Part shown: positions 7,549 through 14,891 of the stretch, piece after piece
How positions within the stretch are numbered: the first letter of the stretch is position 1
Layout: every line of letters begins with the position of its first letter
Source of the DNA: JAAYKM01 sp964411235
GTDB lineage: Bacteria; Desulfobacterota; Syntrophia; Syntrophales; JAAYKM01
Reading direction: 5' to 3'
DNA length: 29,317 nt
Assembly (NCBI GenBank): GCA_964411235.1
Contig: CAYPKE010000011.1
Span: 1-29,317 of the forward strand
Position numbers and translations under genes: made by a program
Notes under the pieces: generated by a model
Told to the model about the DNA's origin: nothing
Seen by the model: the letters and a program-made list of their open reading frames with translations, nothing else
Database searches by the model: none

Positions 7549-9045
7549 TCAGAATCCGCCGGGCAGAGCGAGACGGATCACATTTTCCACAAGGGGGCCT
7601 GTTCCCAGGCCGACCGCAATGAGCGCCAAGGCAGTCAGAACGAGGGGATGCAGCATTGCGTGAGGCGCTTCTTCACGCCGGTGAGATTCATGGGCATGCG
7701 GGGATGTTTCGTCACTGGGCGCGCCGAAGTAGGCGATTTCAATAATGCGAAAAAACAGCACCGCATTGACCAGGCTGCTGAAGATGAGGGCGAACACGTA
7801 AAGCCACTGTCCGGCCTCGATTCCGCCGAGGATCAGATACCATTTGCTGAAAAACCCGCAGGTCGGAGGCACCCCGATCATGGAAAGGACACCGACGGTG
7901 AAAGCGGCCATGGTCAGAGGCATCCTCCGGTAAAGTCCTCCCAGGCGCTCAAAAGCAAGGCCTCCCGTCCGGCAGGCAATCGCCGCAGCTGCCAGGAAGA
8001 GGCAAAGAGTCATCAGGGCATCGTTGACGATATGCAGCACCGCCCCGGTAAACCCGTCCCCGTTGGCAAGCCAGACCCCGCCGACCATGTAACCGACCTC
8101 GGCTACGATGATATACGTCAGCATCCGCCGCAGATCCCGCTGTCCGATCGCCATGGCGGAGGCGCAGATAATACCCAGAGCCGCGACACCGACCACGATG
8201 TGCTGCACCGCCGCGTGCTGATGGAACTCGTAATTCGGGGAAAAGATCGAAAACATCACCCGGATCATCAAATAAACGGTAATTTTAGTCATGAGCGGGG
8301 CAACAAGCACGGCAGCACCGTCCGGCATATCGGTATAGGCATTGGGAAGCCAGATATGAAGGGGGAAAAAAGCCATTTTGATCCACAATCCGACTATACA
8401 GAAGGCAAATGCCGTTGCCAGGGCGGCCCCCCCGTCAAGGGTCGGGATGATGCGGGCGAGATCGGCCATGTTCAAGGTGCCGGTGAGAATGTAAAGATAA
8501 CCGATCCCCAAAAGGTAGAAGCAGGCGCCGATGGAACCCATGATGATGTAATTGAAGCTGGAAAGGGGCGCGCGGCCCTTTCCCATGGCAATCAATCCGT
8601 AGGTGGTGATGGAGGTGATCTCCAGCAGCACGTAGAGGTTGAAGGCGTCGGCGGTGAGGACCAGGCCGTGCAGGCCCGCAATGAGGATCAGATACAGGGT
8701 GAAAAAAAGGTGTTGCCGTTCTTTCAGGTCGGCCGCCACACTCTTGAGGGACGAAACACTGGCCACCAGGGCGACGGTGGCGATCAATAGCTGCATCAGG
8801 GCACTCAGGTGATCGACGACCAACTCGATGCCGATGGGCGGGTACCAGTTGCCGACCGTGTAGCTTATTTTTCCCTCCTCGAGCACTCGCAGGAAGACCG
8901 CAATTGCTGCCAGCAGGGACAGCGAAAGGGATCCCAGTACGACAGGCCCGATAAGCCTGCGGAATGATCGTCCGGCGACAAACAGAACAAGGGCGCCGAT
9001 CAGGGGCGCCGCGAGGGTGTAGAGATGAAGGCTGGTGGGCGTCAT
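7549..9045 (-). CDS. Antiporter-type subunit, MrpD/NuoN-like
   Basis: A 498-residue polytopic membrane protein directly after mrpC, the position of MrpD in Mrp operons. TM5 glutamate (E142, YVLLEITS), TM7 lysine (K223, GLWIKMAFFPLHIWLP), TM8 lysine (K254, LMTKITVYL) and the late lysine K401 (GFFSKWY) are present. The usual His/Lys pair of the later discontinuous helix is replaced in HIVNDALMTLCLF: no lysine, and Asn-Asp where family members usually have His-Ala. Its ATG overlaps the mrpC stop in an ATGA. It is probably a membrane-arm ion channel subunit of a multi-subunit antiporter. Confidence 0.9.
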   Translation of the reverse strand: MTPTSLHLYTLAAPLIGALVLFVAGRSFRRLIGPVVLGSLSLSLLAAIAVFLRVLEEGKISYTVGNWYPPIGIELVVDHLSALMQLLIATVALVASVSSLKSVAADLKERQHLFFTLYLILIAGLHGLVLTADAFNLYVLLEITSITTYGLIAMGKGRAPLSSFNYIIMGSIGACFYLLGIGYLYILTGTLNMADLARIIPTLDGGAALATAFAFCIVGLWIKMAFFPLHIWLPNAYTDMPDGAAVLVAPLMTKITVYLMIRVMFSIFSPNYEFHQHAAVQHIVVGVAALGIICASAMAIGQRDLRRMLTYIIVAEVGYMVGGVWLANGDGFTGAVLHIVNDALMTLCLFLAAAAIACRTGGLAFERLGGLYRRMPLTMAAFTVGVLSMIGVPPTCGFFSKWYLILGGIEAGQWLYVFALIFSSLVNAVLFFRIIEIAYFGAPSDETSPHAHESHRREEAPHAMLHPLVLTALALIAVGLGTGPLVENVIRLALPGGF

Positions 9046-9431
9046 TGATCGATATTCTCTAAAATTTCATTCTCTTCGAGGGTGCCGTATTCCTTGTAAA
9101 CACGCTGCAGGATGGCAAGGGCGACTCCCGTGACACTGACCGCCACGACAATGGCTGTCAGCATCAGCACGTGCGGCAGGGGGTTGACGGTCGAGGCCGC
9201 CTGAACGCCCTGTTCCAAGGCGATCTCCGCATCGACGATGGGGATGCCGCCACCCTTCTTCACGCCCGCAGAGATGAACATCAGGATAATGGCGGTCTGG
9301 AATATGTTCATGCCGAGCAGCTTTTTTACCATATTGCTTTTGCCGATCATGGCGTAAAACCCGATCATCATCAGGATGACATAAATCCAGTAATTGTATT
9401 TCGCGACGACTTGTTCCGCGAGAGCTTCCAT
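9042..9431 (-). CDS. mrpC: Mrp antiporter subunit C (MrpC/MnhC, NuoK-like)
   Basis: A 129-residue protein with three predicted helices in the NuoK/MrpC layout: helix 1 in YVILMMIGFYAMIG, helix 2 in KLLGMNIFQTAIILMFIS, and helix 3 in VLMLTAIVVAVSVTGVALA, followed by a charged tail. The motif NPLPHVLMLTAIVVAVS is typical of MrpC/MbhG. NuoK-type subunits carry buried carboxylates that link neighbouring antiporter subunits; helix-2 acidic residues are not obvious here. It starts two bases after the mrpB stop and overlaps the next gene in ATGA. Confidence 0.9.
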   Translation of the reverse strand: MEALAEQVVAKYNYWIYVILMMIGFYAMIGKSNMVKKLLGMNIFQTAIILMFISAGVKKGGGIPIVDAEIALEQGVQAASTVNPLPHVLMLTAIVVAVSVTGVALAILQRVYKEYGTLEENEILENIDQ

Positions 9432-9432
9432 A

Positions 9433-9912
9433 TCAGAGACCCTTTCTCAGTGAGCCGCCCGAGGCCAGGTCCCAGAACAGCGACACCATGATGCTGGCCA
9501 CGGCAAGTCCGACGCCCACTTCCACAATCAGAATGCCCAGGGAACGCCAGGCAACGGGCCCGAGGGGGATGATCGTATCGAGGATGCTGTAATCCAGGAA
9601 GAGGCTGCCCAGGACGGCGCAGACCAGTCCCGTTCCCACATAGATCAGCACGCCGCTTCCTCCCAGAATCGTATTGGCCCTCAGGGGGAAAAAGCGCATG
9701 GAGGTCTTCTGGTCGAAAGCGATGGCCATGAGAATGAACGCCGCCCCCATCAGCACCCCTCCCTGAAATCCGCCGCCGGGGCTGTAGTGACCGTGGGCGA
9801 TCACGTATAGCGAGAAAAGCTGGATGAAAGGGATCATGATCCGGACCGACATTTCGATGATCAGGCTTGGTCCGATCGGGCGGTCCTGCGGGAGGGAATA
9901 ATCGGGCTTCAT
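9433..9912 (-). CDS. mrpB: Mrp antiporter subunit B (MrpB/MnhB, MbhF-like)
   Basis: A 159-residue membrane protein with about four helices. The signature HGHYSPGGGFQGGVLMGAAFIL, shared by MrpB and MbhF, lies at about residues 40-61. The N-terminal PSLIIEMSVRIMIPFIQLFSLYVI is also typical. It belongs to the module that joins MrpC and the antiporter subunits. The ATG overlaps the preceding stop in ATGA, continuing the chain of translational coupling through this operon. Confidence 0.92.
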   Translation of the reverse strand: MKPDYSLPQDRPIGPSLIIEMSVRIMIPFIQLFSLYVIAHGHYSPGGGFQGGVLMGAAFILMAIAFDQKTSMRFFPLRANTILGGSGVLIYVGTGLVCAVLGSLFLDYSILDTIIPLGPVAWRSLGILIVEVGVGLAVASIMVSLFWDLASGGSLRKGL

Positions 9913-10181
9913 GCGTCGGGCCTCCGCAGGGCGCTGATCACCACGACACCGGCGCAGAAAATCACGATGGTTTCGAACATGGTATCGTAACTTCTGTAAT
10001 CCGCCAGGACGGCGGTAACGATGTTCGGGACATGGGTCTGTTCCACCGCTTTTTCGATGTAAGTCGGTGAGACGTGACGAGAGGCCGGAGCTTGCGGGTC
10101 ACCCCAGGGCGCAAAGTCACCCGTACCATACAGCAGCAGGGCGCCGGTAAACAAGGTGGTGATCAGGGCACGTATATTCAA
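9909..10181 (-). CDS. MbhE-like subunit (equivalent to a C-terminal part of MrpA)
   Basis: A 90-residue protein with an N-terminal helix (residues 3-20), a polar middle and a second helix near the C terminus. The conserved DYRSYDTMFETIVIF pattern is the MbhE/MrpA-type arginine-aspartate-glutamate motif just before the last helix. In classic Mrp systems this segment is fused in MrpA; in archaeal Mbh it is a separate protein as here. The start is a TTG at 10181 that overlaps the previous TGA as TTGA, in keeping with the ATGA overlaps elsewhere in the operon. Confidence 0.82.
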   Translation of the reverse strand: MNIRALITTLFTGALLLYGTGDFAPWGDPQAPASRHVSPTYIEKAVEQTHVPNIVTAVLADYRSYDTMFETIVIFCAGVVVISALRRPDA

Positions 10182-10423
10182 TCCTTACTCCTCCTCGTGG
10201 TTTGCAGGATCGTTGCGATGAACAGCATGGCGCTGACGCCGGCGCCGACGGTGGCCTCCGTGAAAGCGACGTCGACGGCGCCCATCCCGGCCCAGATCAG
10301 GCACAGCAAGAAGCTGTAAACACTGAAAATGATGGTTGCGGCGAGGAGGTCCTTGACGGTGATCGCCGCCAGTGCGCAGATCACAACCAGGGTGAGCAGC
10401 AGCAGGTCCAGTTGCCAGATCAT
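10178..10423 (-). CDS. DUF4040 / MbhD-like subunit
   Basis: An 81-residue protein with three hydrophobic segments and the DUF4040 signature: VKDLLAATIIFSVYSFLLC then GAVDVAFTEATVGAGVSA. DUF4040 is the domain found in MbhD and in the C-terminal region of MrpA. The conserved acidic residues in VDVAFTEA resemble those of NuoJ helix 3. I chose ATG 10423, which overlaps the mrpG stop as ATGA; an upstream in-frame extension to 10492 would lie inside mrpG and adds only arginine-rich sequence. Confidence 0.88.
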   Translation of the reverse strand: MIWQLDLLLLTLVVICALAAITVKDLLAATIIFSVYSFLLCLIWAGMGAVDVAFTEATVGAGVSAMLFIATILQTTRRSKD

Positions 10424-10746
10424 CGTCGCTTGTCTCCTTTCCGCCAGGGTTCGATGCCCAGGGCCATGGCGGTCTGGGTTATCGCGTGGCATGCCGTCGG
10501 GCTGGCGATGAAAATAAAGAGGGCAATGAAAAGAATCTTGATGCTGACCAGGCAGTTCTCGAGGGTGAAAGGCTGCAGATTGTAGAGGGCGAAACCCGCC
10601 ACCACCAGGACCGATCCCAGGGAATCGCTTTTGCCTGCGGCATGAAGCCGGGTATAAAAATCGGGAAAACGCAGCAAACCGATGACGCCGGAGGCGAAGA
10701 AAAAAATGCCCAGGCCGATCAGGATCATCGAAATCACGTCAATCAT
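10420..10746 (-). CDS. mrpG: Mrp antiporter subunit G (MrpG/MnhG, MbhC-like)
   Basis: A 108-residue protein of three helices carrying the MrpG signature LLRFPDFYTRLHAAGKSDSLGS at about residues 24-45. Helix 1 lies in ISMILIGLGIFFFASGVIGL, helix 2 in VLVVAGFAL and helix 3 in ILFIALFIFIASPTACHAI. MrpG is a small essential subunit of the E-F-G module. It overlaps mrpF upstream and the MbhD-like gene downstream in ATGA junctions. Confidence 0.93.
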   Translation of the reverse strand: MIDVISMILIGLGIFFFASGVIGLLRFPDFYTRLHAAGKSDSLGSVLVVAGFALYNLQPFTLENCLVSIKILFIALFIFIASPTACHAITQTAMALGIEPWRKGDKRR

Positions 10747-11057
10747 TTCTTTTCCTCTTTCTTCTGGTCGGTGGCGATAGCGTCCACAGATAAAACCGGG
10801 CGTCTTCGCAGAAAGTATTTTGCCGCCGCCAGCGTCGTAATAAAATTCAGCAGGGTGTAAGCGATGGCGATGTCGACGAACATGCTGAGGTTATCGAAGA
10901 GGACCCCAATGAATAAAAGCAAGGCGGTCGTCTTGGTGCCGATCATGTTGCTGCTGACGATACGATCGAAAATCGTCGGCCCGCCGATCATGCGGTAGAG
11001 TGCGGCAAACATGAGAAGCAGAATGGCAATCGCCCCGACCAGCATAAAATCCTTCAT
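10743..11057 (-). CDS. mrpF: Mrp antiporter subunit F (MrpF/MnhF, MbhB-like)
   Basis: A 104-residue protein with three helices and the MrpF pattern YRMIGGPTIFDRIVSSNMIGTKT at about residues 21-43; the conserved Asp and Arg of that loop are present. I chose ATG 11057, which overlaps the mrpE stop as ATGA; a longer in-frame reading back to 11384 would run through mrpE in a wrong frame. The C-terminal tail is lysine- and glutamate-rich. Confidence 0.92.
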   Translation of the reverse strand: MKDFMLVGAIAILLLMFAALYRMIGGPTIFDRIVSSNMIGTKTTALLLFIGVLFDNLSMFVDIAIAYTLLNFITTLAAAKYFLRRRPVLSVDAIATDQKKEEKK

Positions 11058-11539
11058 CGCCGAGGCTCCTCGGCGATCTTGCAGATGCGGTCCTCCATAG
11101 CACCGGGACAGCTTTCGGCAGTACGTCGGGTCAGGGCATATACGACGAACTCGTCGTCGTGGACATCCACTGTGATCGTTCCTGGCGTCAGGGTGATGGA
11201 TTGAGCGAGGGTGACTTTCGAAATCCCGTTTTTCAGTTTTGTGCGGAAACGGATCACCTGCGGATCGATGTGATCCAGCATTCGCGGATGCAGGGCAATG
11301 TATGTGACATGGAGGTTTGCCAGGACAATCTCCCAGAAAAGCGTGGGCAGATAGAGCGTGATCCCGACAATGCCGCGGATCCATAATTTCGGGGTGCCGC
11401 CGAAAAACAACAGCTTGTGGCTGAAAAAAGCGACCAGAAGGCAGCTGAAGAGTCCCAGTCCCAGATGAAACGGATCCAGCATCCCGGACAGGATGACCCA
11501 GAAGACAATCATGACTAGGAACGTGGCCATTTTTGCCAT
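11054..11539 (-). CDS. mrpE: Mrp antiporter subunit E (MrpE/MnhE, MbhA-like)
   Basis: A 161-residue protein and the first gene of the operon. Two or three N-terminal helices are followed by a cytoplasmic domain carrying the MrpE signature LAQSITLTPGTITVDV and DEFVVYAL. I chose ATG 11539 because GAGG lies nine bases upstream; a GTG at 11554 is an alternative that adds five residues. A strong promoter lies about 50-90 bases upstream. The E-F-G-D-E-B-C-D order that begins here matches archaeal Mbh (subunits A-H) rather than the A-to-G order of Bacillus Mrp. Confidence 0.92.
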   Translation of the reverse strand: MAKMATFLVMIVFWVILSGMLDPFHLGLGLFSCLLVAFFSHKLLFFGGTPKLWIRGIVGITLYLPTLFWEIVLANLHVTYIALHPRMLDHIDPQVIRFRTKLKNGISKVTLAQSITLTPGTITVDVHDDEFVVYALTRRTAESCPGAMEDRICKIAEEPRR

Positions 11540-11598
11540 GGAGCCGTTCCTCACCTTCTTTCTTTTATTTCACAAGGTCTTGCTTTTCCGGAGGGAAG

Positions 11599-11627
11599 TA
11601 TATAAACAAGAGAAACTCTTCTGTCAA
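11599..11627 (-). promoter_or_regulatory. Sigma70-type promoter of the Mrp/Mbh-like operon
   Basis: On the minus strand TTGACA (11627-11622), a 17-base spacer, then TATATA (11604-11599). This is a perfect -35 and a near-consensus -10. Transcription would start near 11592, leaving a leader of about 50 bases before the mrpE ATG. No operator-like dyad is obvious next to it. Confidence 0.75.
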
Positions 11628-11673
11628 TGGAAAACTCATCACTTCACAAACGTGCAAATGAGCGTGAAATGAC

Positions 11674-12306
11674 ATGGACGATAAGGAAGCAATGCGACGC
11701 TGTGCTGAACGAAAAGACCTCAAAGAATGCGTGACATTTCACGGTCATCTTTGCCCCGGTCTGGTATACGGCTATCGGGTGGCGCTCGAGGCGATGACCC
11801 GGTTGGGTTTGTCGCGGGCGGAGGATGAAGAAACCGTGGTGATCTCCGATAACGACTCCTGTGCCGTTGATGCGTTCCAGGTCCTGCTGGGTACGACGGC
11901 GGGCAAGGGAAACCTTATCCTGCGGGATTGCGGGAAAAATGCTTATACCGTACTGGACCGAAAAACGGGCCGGGGCCTGCGTTTTGTCCGCCGGGTCGCA
12001 TACCGCTACCATGGCGGGAGCCCCGACGAGTACAACCTTTTGGAAGGGAAAATGAGCCAGGGCACAGCGACGCCGGAGGAACTGAGAAAACAGAAAAAGA
12101 TGAAGGCGTTCGATCTGCTGCAACGGCCCTTTGCCGACTTGTACGATACGGAAGAGGTTGACACGCCGGAGATGCCCCCCCCTGCGACCCTGTCTCCGTC
12201 CCTTCCCTGCGAGGACTGCGGGGCGATGACCATGGCTTCCCGCCTGATTCTCTCATCGGACGGGAAACGCCGCTGCCGGGATTGTGCCCGGCGCGGCGCT
12301 GCGTAA
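11674..12306 (+). CDS. FmdE family protein with C-terminal zinc ribbon
   Basis: A 210-residue soluble protein. The N-terminal domain has the FmdE pattern: FHGHLCPGLVYGYR (His23, His25, Cys27) and later SDNDSCAVDAFQVLLGTTAGKGNL with Cys63. The C-terminal ~35 residues form a zinc ribbon with CEDC and CRDC (Cys179, 182, 201, 204). FmdE proteins were named for co-purifying with molybdenum formylmethanofuran dehydrogenase in methanogens, but bacterial versions occur without it and their role is unsettled; a metal- or pterin-related function is often assumed. It is divergent from mrpE and has only a weak ribosome-binding site. Confidence 0.87.
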   Translation: MDDKEAMRRCAERKDLKECVTFHGHLCPGLVYGYRVALEAMTRLGLSRAEDEETVVISDNDSCAVDAFQVLLGTTAGKGNLILRDCGKNAYTVLDRKTGRGLRFVRRVAYRYHGGSPDEYNLLEGKMSQGTATPEELRKQKKMKAFDLLQRPFADLYDTEEVDTPEMPPPATLSPSLPCEDCGAMTMASRLILSSDGKRRCRDCARRGAA

Positions 12307-12343
12307 TGCCTGATCGGCGGCTCTCACCTGGCCGTGACTTACC

Positions 12344-12770
12344 CTATTTTCTCATCCTCTTCAAAACGATGGGGTATTCGACGGCATTCCTGACCTCCGG
12401 ATTGTCTACCAGGGCGCCCTCTCGCGCCATGCCCTGGAAACCTCCATCCTTTTGATGGGTCAGTTTGGCCGTGTAGCGATAGCGCCCGCCGGTTATCAGC
12501 AGCAGGTAGACCTCTTTCCCGCTGACGACCCCTTTGACATCGTAAAGTCCCAGGGTTCCGGTGACATCCCGGCCGACCTGATTAAATCGTCCTTCACCCC
12601 AGCCGCCGGCGAAACTTTCGCCCCCGTCCCAGATGCCGCTGATATTGACCGCCGGGGGTGTTGTCTTGGCCGCGAGCCACTCATCCGTTTTCTGTGCCGT
12701 CGGGTCCATGCGCGCATGCGGCCGCAACCAGGAAAGCCATTGCCAGCACCACAAGTTTCATCTTTTTCAT
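12344..12770 (-). pseudogene. Lipoprotein gene interrupted by a one-base frameshift
   Basis: Translation from ATG 12770, behind a perfect AAAGGAGGT ribosome-binding site, gives a lipoprotein signal peptide: MKKMK, a hydrophobic core and the lipobox VAAAC (Cys19). That frame stops ten codons later. The body of the protein lies in the next frame, starting about 12709 (MDPTAQKTDEWLAAK) and running about 120 residues to a TAG at 12346-12344. Removing one base in the GC-alternating stretch at 12707-12716 would join them. In the body frame the sequence upstream of the junction reads as tryptophan-rich nonsense. The body has repeated Gly/Trp/Val strand patterns and no family I recognise. It could be a true pseudogene, a phase-variable tract or a sequencing error. 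Confidence 0.75.
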
Positions 12771-12806
12771 CGCTTTTGACCTCCTTTGTTGATGTGTAAC
12801 GATTGC

Positions 12807-12830
12807 AACCGCGGCCCTTGGCCCGCGGTT
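12807..12830. repeat. Inverted repeat in the intergenic region upstream of the lipoprotein gene
   Basis: AACCGCGG (12807-12814) and CCGCGGTT (12823-12830) form a perfect 8-bp stem with an 8-base loop. It lies about 37-60 bases upstream of the lipoprotein start on the minus strand, between a possible promoter and the ribosome-binding site. It has no T-run on the minus strand and only three T on the plus strand. It may be a leader hairpin or the end of the upstream beta-barrel transcript. The whole gap 12771-13094 holds nothing else that looks like a gene. Confidence 0.6.
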
Positions 12831-12864
12831 TGGGTGAAAAGCCCCTTTGCGCTTAATTTTGTTC

Positions 12865-12893
12865 AGATTGCAGGAAAAAAGACATGGTGTCAA
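12865..12893 (-). promoter_or_regulatory. Possible promoter for the lipoprotein gene
   Basis: Minus strand TTGACA at 12893-12888 is a perfect -35. The -10 region 17 bases on is CAATCT, which is poor, though a TG just before it could act as an extended -10 with an 18-base spacer. The start would lie near 12858, giving a leader of about 90 bases that includes the 12807-12830 hairpin. Confidence 0.4.
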
Positions 12894-13094
12894 GATGAAA
12901 TCCCCGGCGGGATGAAAGCCGGAAGAAGCCGGGATGGATGTAATGAGAAGACAGGGTGCATGGGTTGTCCATGAACCGAGAACCAGGTAGGTTGCCGTTT
13001 GTCCGAATGGCTTTCGGAAGGGTTCGGCGCGTCTGATCCGGGTTTCCTGATAGAAAACTTTCAAGGCTGTGCAACCAATCGGCGTCTGCCTCCG

Positions 13095-13889
13095 TTAGAA
13101 GTTGCACGCGAAGGTCACGCCACCGTGGAGGAAGGTGCTGTCCTTGCCGGTGACGCTGAAATATTCCATCTCCCGCCTGGCTTCCTTACAGAGGGGGAAA
13201 GTGTAGGAAAGGAATGGGGTGATGGCGACGTTTTCGGAGACCGTGTACGGGAAGCTGATGGTCAGGGTGCCGTCGTGAAAGTTGTCAAATTTCCGGCCTG
13301 TCTCGTTAGCGTGGCGGTCGATCTCAGGATATTCTTTTCGGTTACCGCTGGCCAGATACGCCGCTGAAGCCGACAGGTCAACGGCAAGTTTTTCCGTCAG
13401 CGGTACGGAGTGATTGACGGTCAGAACCAGATACCAGTAAAGATCATTACCGACTTCACGGTATACGGTCAGGGAAGGTCGCAGGGGAAGGTTCAGCCCC
13501 AGAGTCAGGAAGATGTCCTGGGAATCGTCATAGCCGTTCATGTCGTAATAACTGTAACCGGATTCAAAGGTCACGATTCCGAATTCGCCCCCGTAAGAGA
13601 GGGTGTAATCCGTTTCATACCAATGCTTACCCCCGGCATCGCAGGGGTCGGAATCCCAGCTGCCCCAGACATTGACGGCGAATCCCCCGTAGCTCAGGGT
13701 AAAGGAAGGCTGCAGGACAAGGCTGTGGCGGCTCAGTTCCTGGCCGCGATCGATGTAGCGGCTGACGGCGGTGACGGAGATTTCTTCCGTCAAGGCCGAT
13801 TCTTCTCCCAATGCACGCACAGGGATGGTCATAACCCATACAGTCAAAAGAATGATCGTGATGTGGTACGCATGTGCTTTGGGCATCAT
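13095..13889 (-). CDS. Predicted outer-membrane beta-barrel protein
   Basis: A 264-residue protein with an N-terminal signal peptide (hydrophobic core IIILLTVWVMTIPV-like, predicted cut near residues 27-29). The rest is alternating aromatic/hydrophobic beta-strands such as SYGGFAVNVWGSWDSD, GIVTFESGYSYYD and DLYWYLVLTVNHS. It ends in Phe, as outer-membrane barrels usually do. The SRYIDRGQELS segment near the mature N terminus resembles the SNYxWRGxSQS pattern of the TorF/TIGR02001 group of putative outer-membrane proteins. The substrate is unknown. AGGAGGAATCC precedes the ATG at 13889. It supports a Gram-negative host. Confidence 0.8.
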   Translation of the reverse strand: MMPKAHAYHITIILLTVWVMTIPVRALGEESALTEEISVTAVSRYIDRGQELSRHSLVLQPSFTLSYGGFAVNVWGSWDSDPCDAGGKHWYETDYTLSYGGEFGIVTFESGYSYYDMNGYDDSQDIFLTLGLNLPLRPSLTVYREVGNDLYWYLVLTVNHSVPLTEKLAVDLSASAAYLASGNRKEYPEIDRHANETGRKFDNFHDGTLTISFPYTVSENVAITPFLSYTFPLCKEARREMEYFSVTGKDSTFLHGGVTFACNF

Positions 13890-13957
13890 GGATTCCTCCT
13901 GTTGGCAGATAATCGTCTTGGCGCTGAGCTTTTACGGGGCCGGTGATCGAAACGCAA

Positions 13958-14320
13958 TTACCATGCCCCCGGCAGACGGCTGCGAAAGAGGAAGAAGACG
14001 GCGCCGAGGATACACAGACCCGCCCAGAGGTAATCCAGGGTTAGTTTTTCCTTCATATAAAAGATGGAAAAGGGAACAAAGACGGAAAGGGTGATGACTT
14101 CCTGCAGGATCTTCAGCTGACCGACGGTCATGACCTGGTGACCGACCCGGTTCGCCGGTACCTGGAGAAGGTACTCGAACAGCGCGATTCCCCAACTGAC
14201 CAAGGCGGCAATGACCCAGGCCCGGCCGGAAAGATTGCGCAGGTGTCCATACCATGCGAAACTCATGAATATGTTGCTGCAGCAGAGCAGCCCGATGGTA
14301 ACGAGATAGTGATTCATCAT
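13958..14320 (-). CDS. DMT/DUF486 family small membrane protein
   Basis: A 120-residue protein with four predicted helices, resembling the DUF486 family of small drug/metabolite-transporter-like proteins. Recognisable parts are SNIFMSFAWYGHLR at the N terminus, the central FEYLLQVPANR, QLKILQEVITLSVF and the C-terminal LWAGLCILGAVFFLF. The Q-PANR and Q-K-QE residues are conserved in this family. Its substrate is unknown. No good ribosome-binding site precedes the paired ATGs at 14320/14317. It ends 68 bases before the beta-barrel gene on the same strand. Confidence 0.85.
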   Translation of the reverse strand: MMNHYLVTIGLLCCSNIFMSFAWYGHLRNLSGRAWVIAALVSWGIALFEYLLQVPANRVGHQVMTVGQLKILQEVITLSVFVPFSIFYMKEKLTLDYLWAGLCILGAVFFLFRSRLPGAW

Positions 14321-14395
14321 TCGCCAAGCGTGAAATTTGCGCGTGTCAATAAGCTGATGATCTTAAAAATGCAAGCAATAAGTTGTCATGGGCAC

Positions 14396-14425
14396 GCTAT
14401 AATTGGCGAGAAAAGCGGTGGTCAA
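14396..14425 (-). promoter_or_regulatory. Possible promoter for the DUF486 gene
   Basis: Minus strand TTGACC (14425-14420), an 18-base spacer and TATAGC (14401-14396). The -35 matches five of six consensus bases and the -10 four of six. The leader would be about 70 bases. The complementary TATAAT on the plus strand lacks a matching -35 and faces no gene. Confidence 0.4.
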
Positions 14426-14446
14426 TGAAAGGCAACTTTTACCTTG

Positions 14447-14476
14447 CATCGATGACGGCGCAATCGTCATTCGATG
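14447..14476. terminator. Strong hairpin between two minus-strand genes
   Basis: CATCGATGACG (14447-14457) pairs with CGTCAT-CGATG (14465-14476) with a single bulged T at 14471 and a 7-base loop: an 11-bp stem. It lies 40 bases downstream of the 79-residue membrane-protein gene on the minus strand and upstream of the DUF486 promoter. A short T-run (ATTTTAA) follows on the plus strand only. It probably insulates the two genes, but it is not a textbook terminator on the minus strand. Confidence 0.45.
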
Positions 14477-14515
14477 ACTGATTTTAAAGGTTCCTGGCAG
14501 GCCAGGCTTAAGTAT

Positions 14516-14755
14516 TCAGTCTTCCTCGTCAGCAACGGAGCCTTGCGTCAGGTACGAGTAAATTTGAAAAATCGGATACAGAATGCCGACAAGGCTGAAA
14601 AGGACGATGAAACTGCCGGAGAAGAAATACATGATAAAATATTGCGGGTGATTGAGGGTGTATGAGCCGATCAGGACCTCCACGCCGAAAATCAGGAAAA
14701 AAATGGAGAAAACACCGATTACCAGATTTTTTACCCACCACGTCCAAGATCCCAT
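14516..14755 (-). CDS. Hypothetical two-helix membrane protein
   Basis: A 79-residue protein I do not recognise. A tryptophan-rich N terminus (GSWTWWVKN) leads into a first helix at about residues 11-30 (IGVFSIFFLIFGVEVLIG). A second lies at about 40-65, with aromatic residues throughout, and the tail is acidic (ADEED). It starts at ATG 14755 behind AAAAGGGAAA. It stands alone, flanked by a hairpin downstream and a possible promoter immediately upstream. It could be an inner-membrane stress or regulatory peptide, but nothing in the sequence decides that. Confidence 0.65.
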   Translation of the reverse strand: MGSWTWWVKNLVIGVFSIFFLIFGVEVLIGSYTLNHPQYFIMYFFSGSFIVLFSLVGILYPIFQIYSYLTQGSVADEED

Positions 14756-14769
14756 TGTTTCCCTTTTCT

Positions 14770-14798
14770 TGTATAGGAAATCCCGAATATGTAAACAA
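14770..14798 (-). promoter_or_regulatory. Possible promoter of the 79-residue membrane protein gene
   Basis: Minus strand TTGTTT (14798-14793), 17-base spacer, TATACA (14775-14770). The -10 matches five of six bases. The predicted start lies only about 8-10 bases before the ATG at 14755, so the message would be nearly leaderless and would lose part of its ribosome-binding site. That lowers confidence. Confidence 0.35.
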
Positions 14799-14891
14799 CG
14801 CTAGTTTATCTCACACTTTATTTTTGTTTCTTTGGCATGTGTCCTCCTGCCTCGTCAAGTATTGATTGAAGAAAGAAAATCGATGCATCAT

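Noticed and set aside
7648..8790. Long open frame (380 codons) on the plus strand opposite the MrpD-like gene.
   Set aside because: Composition is His/Gly/Gln/Asp-rich and without domains, as expected for the complement of a hydrophobic membrane-protein gene in GC-rich DNA.
14818..14838. Six-codon open frame MPKKQK on the minus strand behind a good AGGAGG.
   Set aside because: Too short to support, and the best promoter candidate for the downstream gene lies after it, so it would not be on that transcript.
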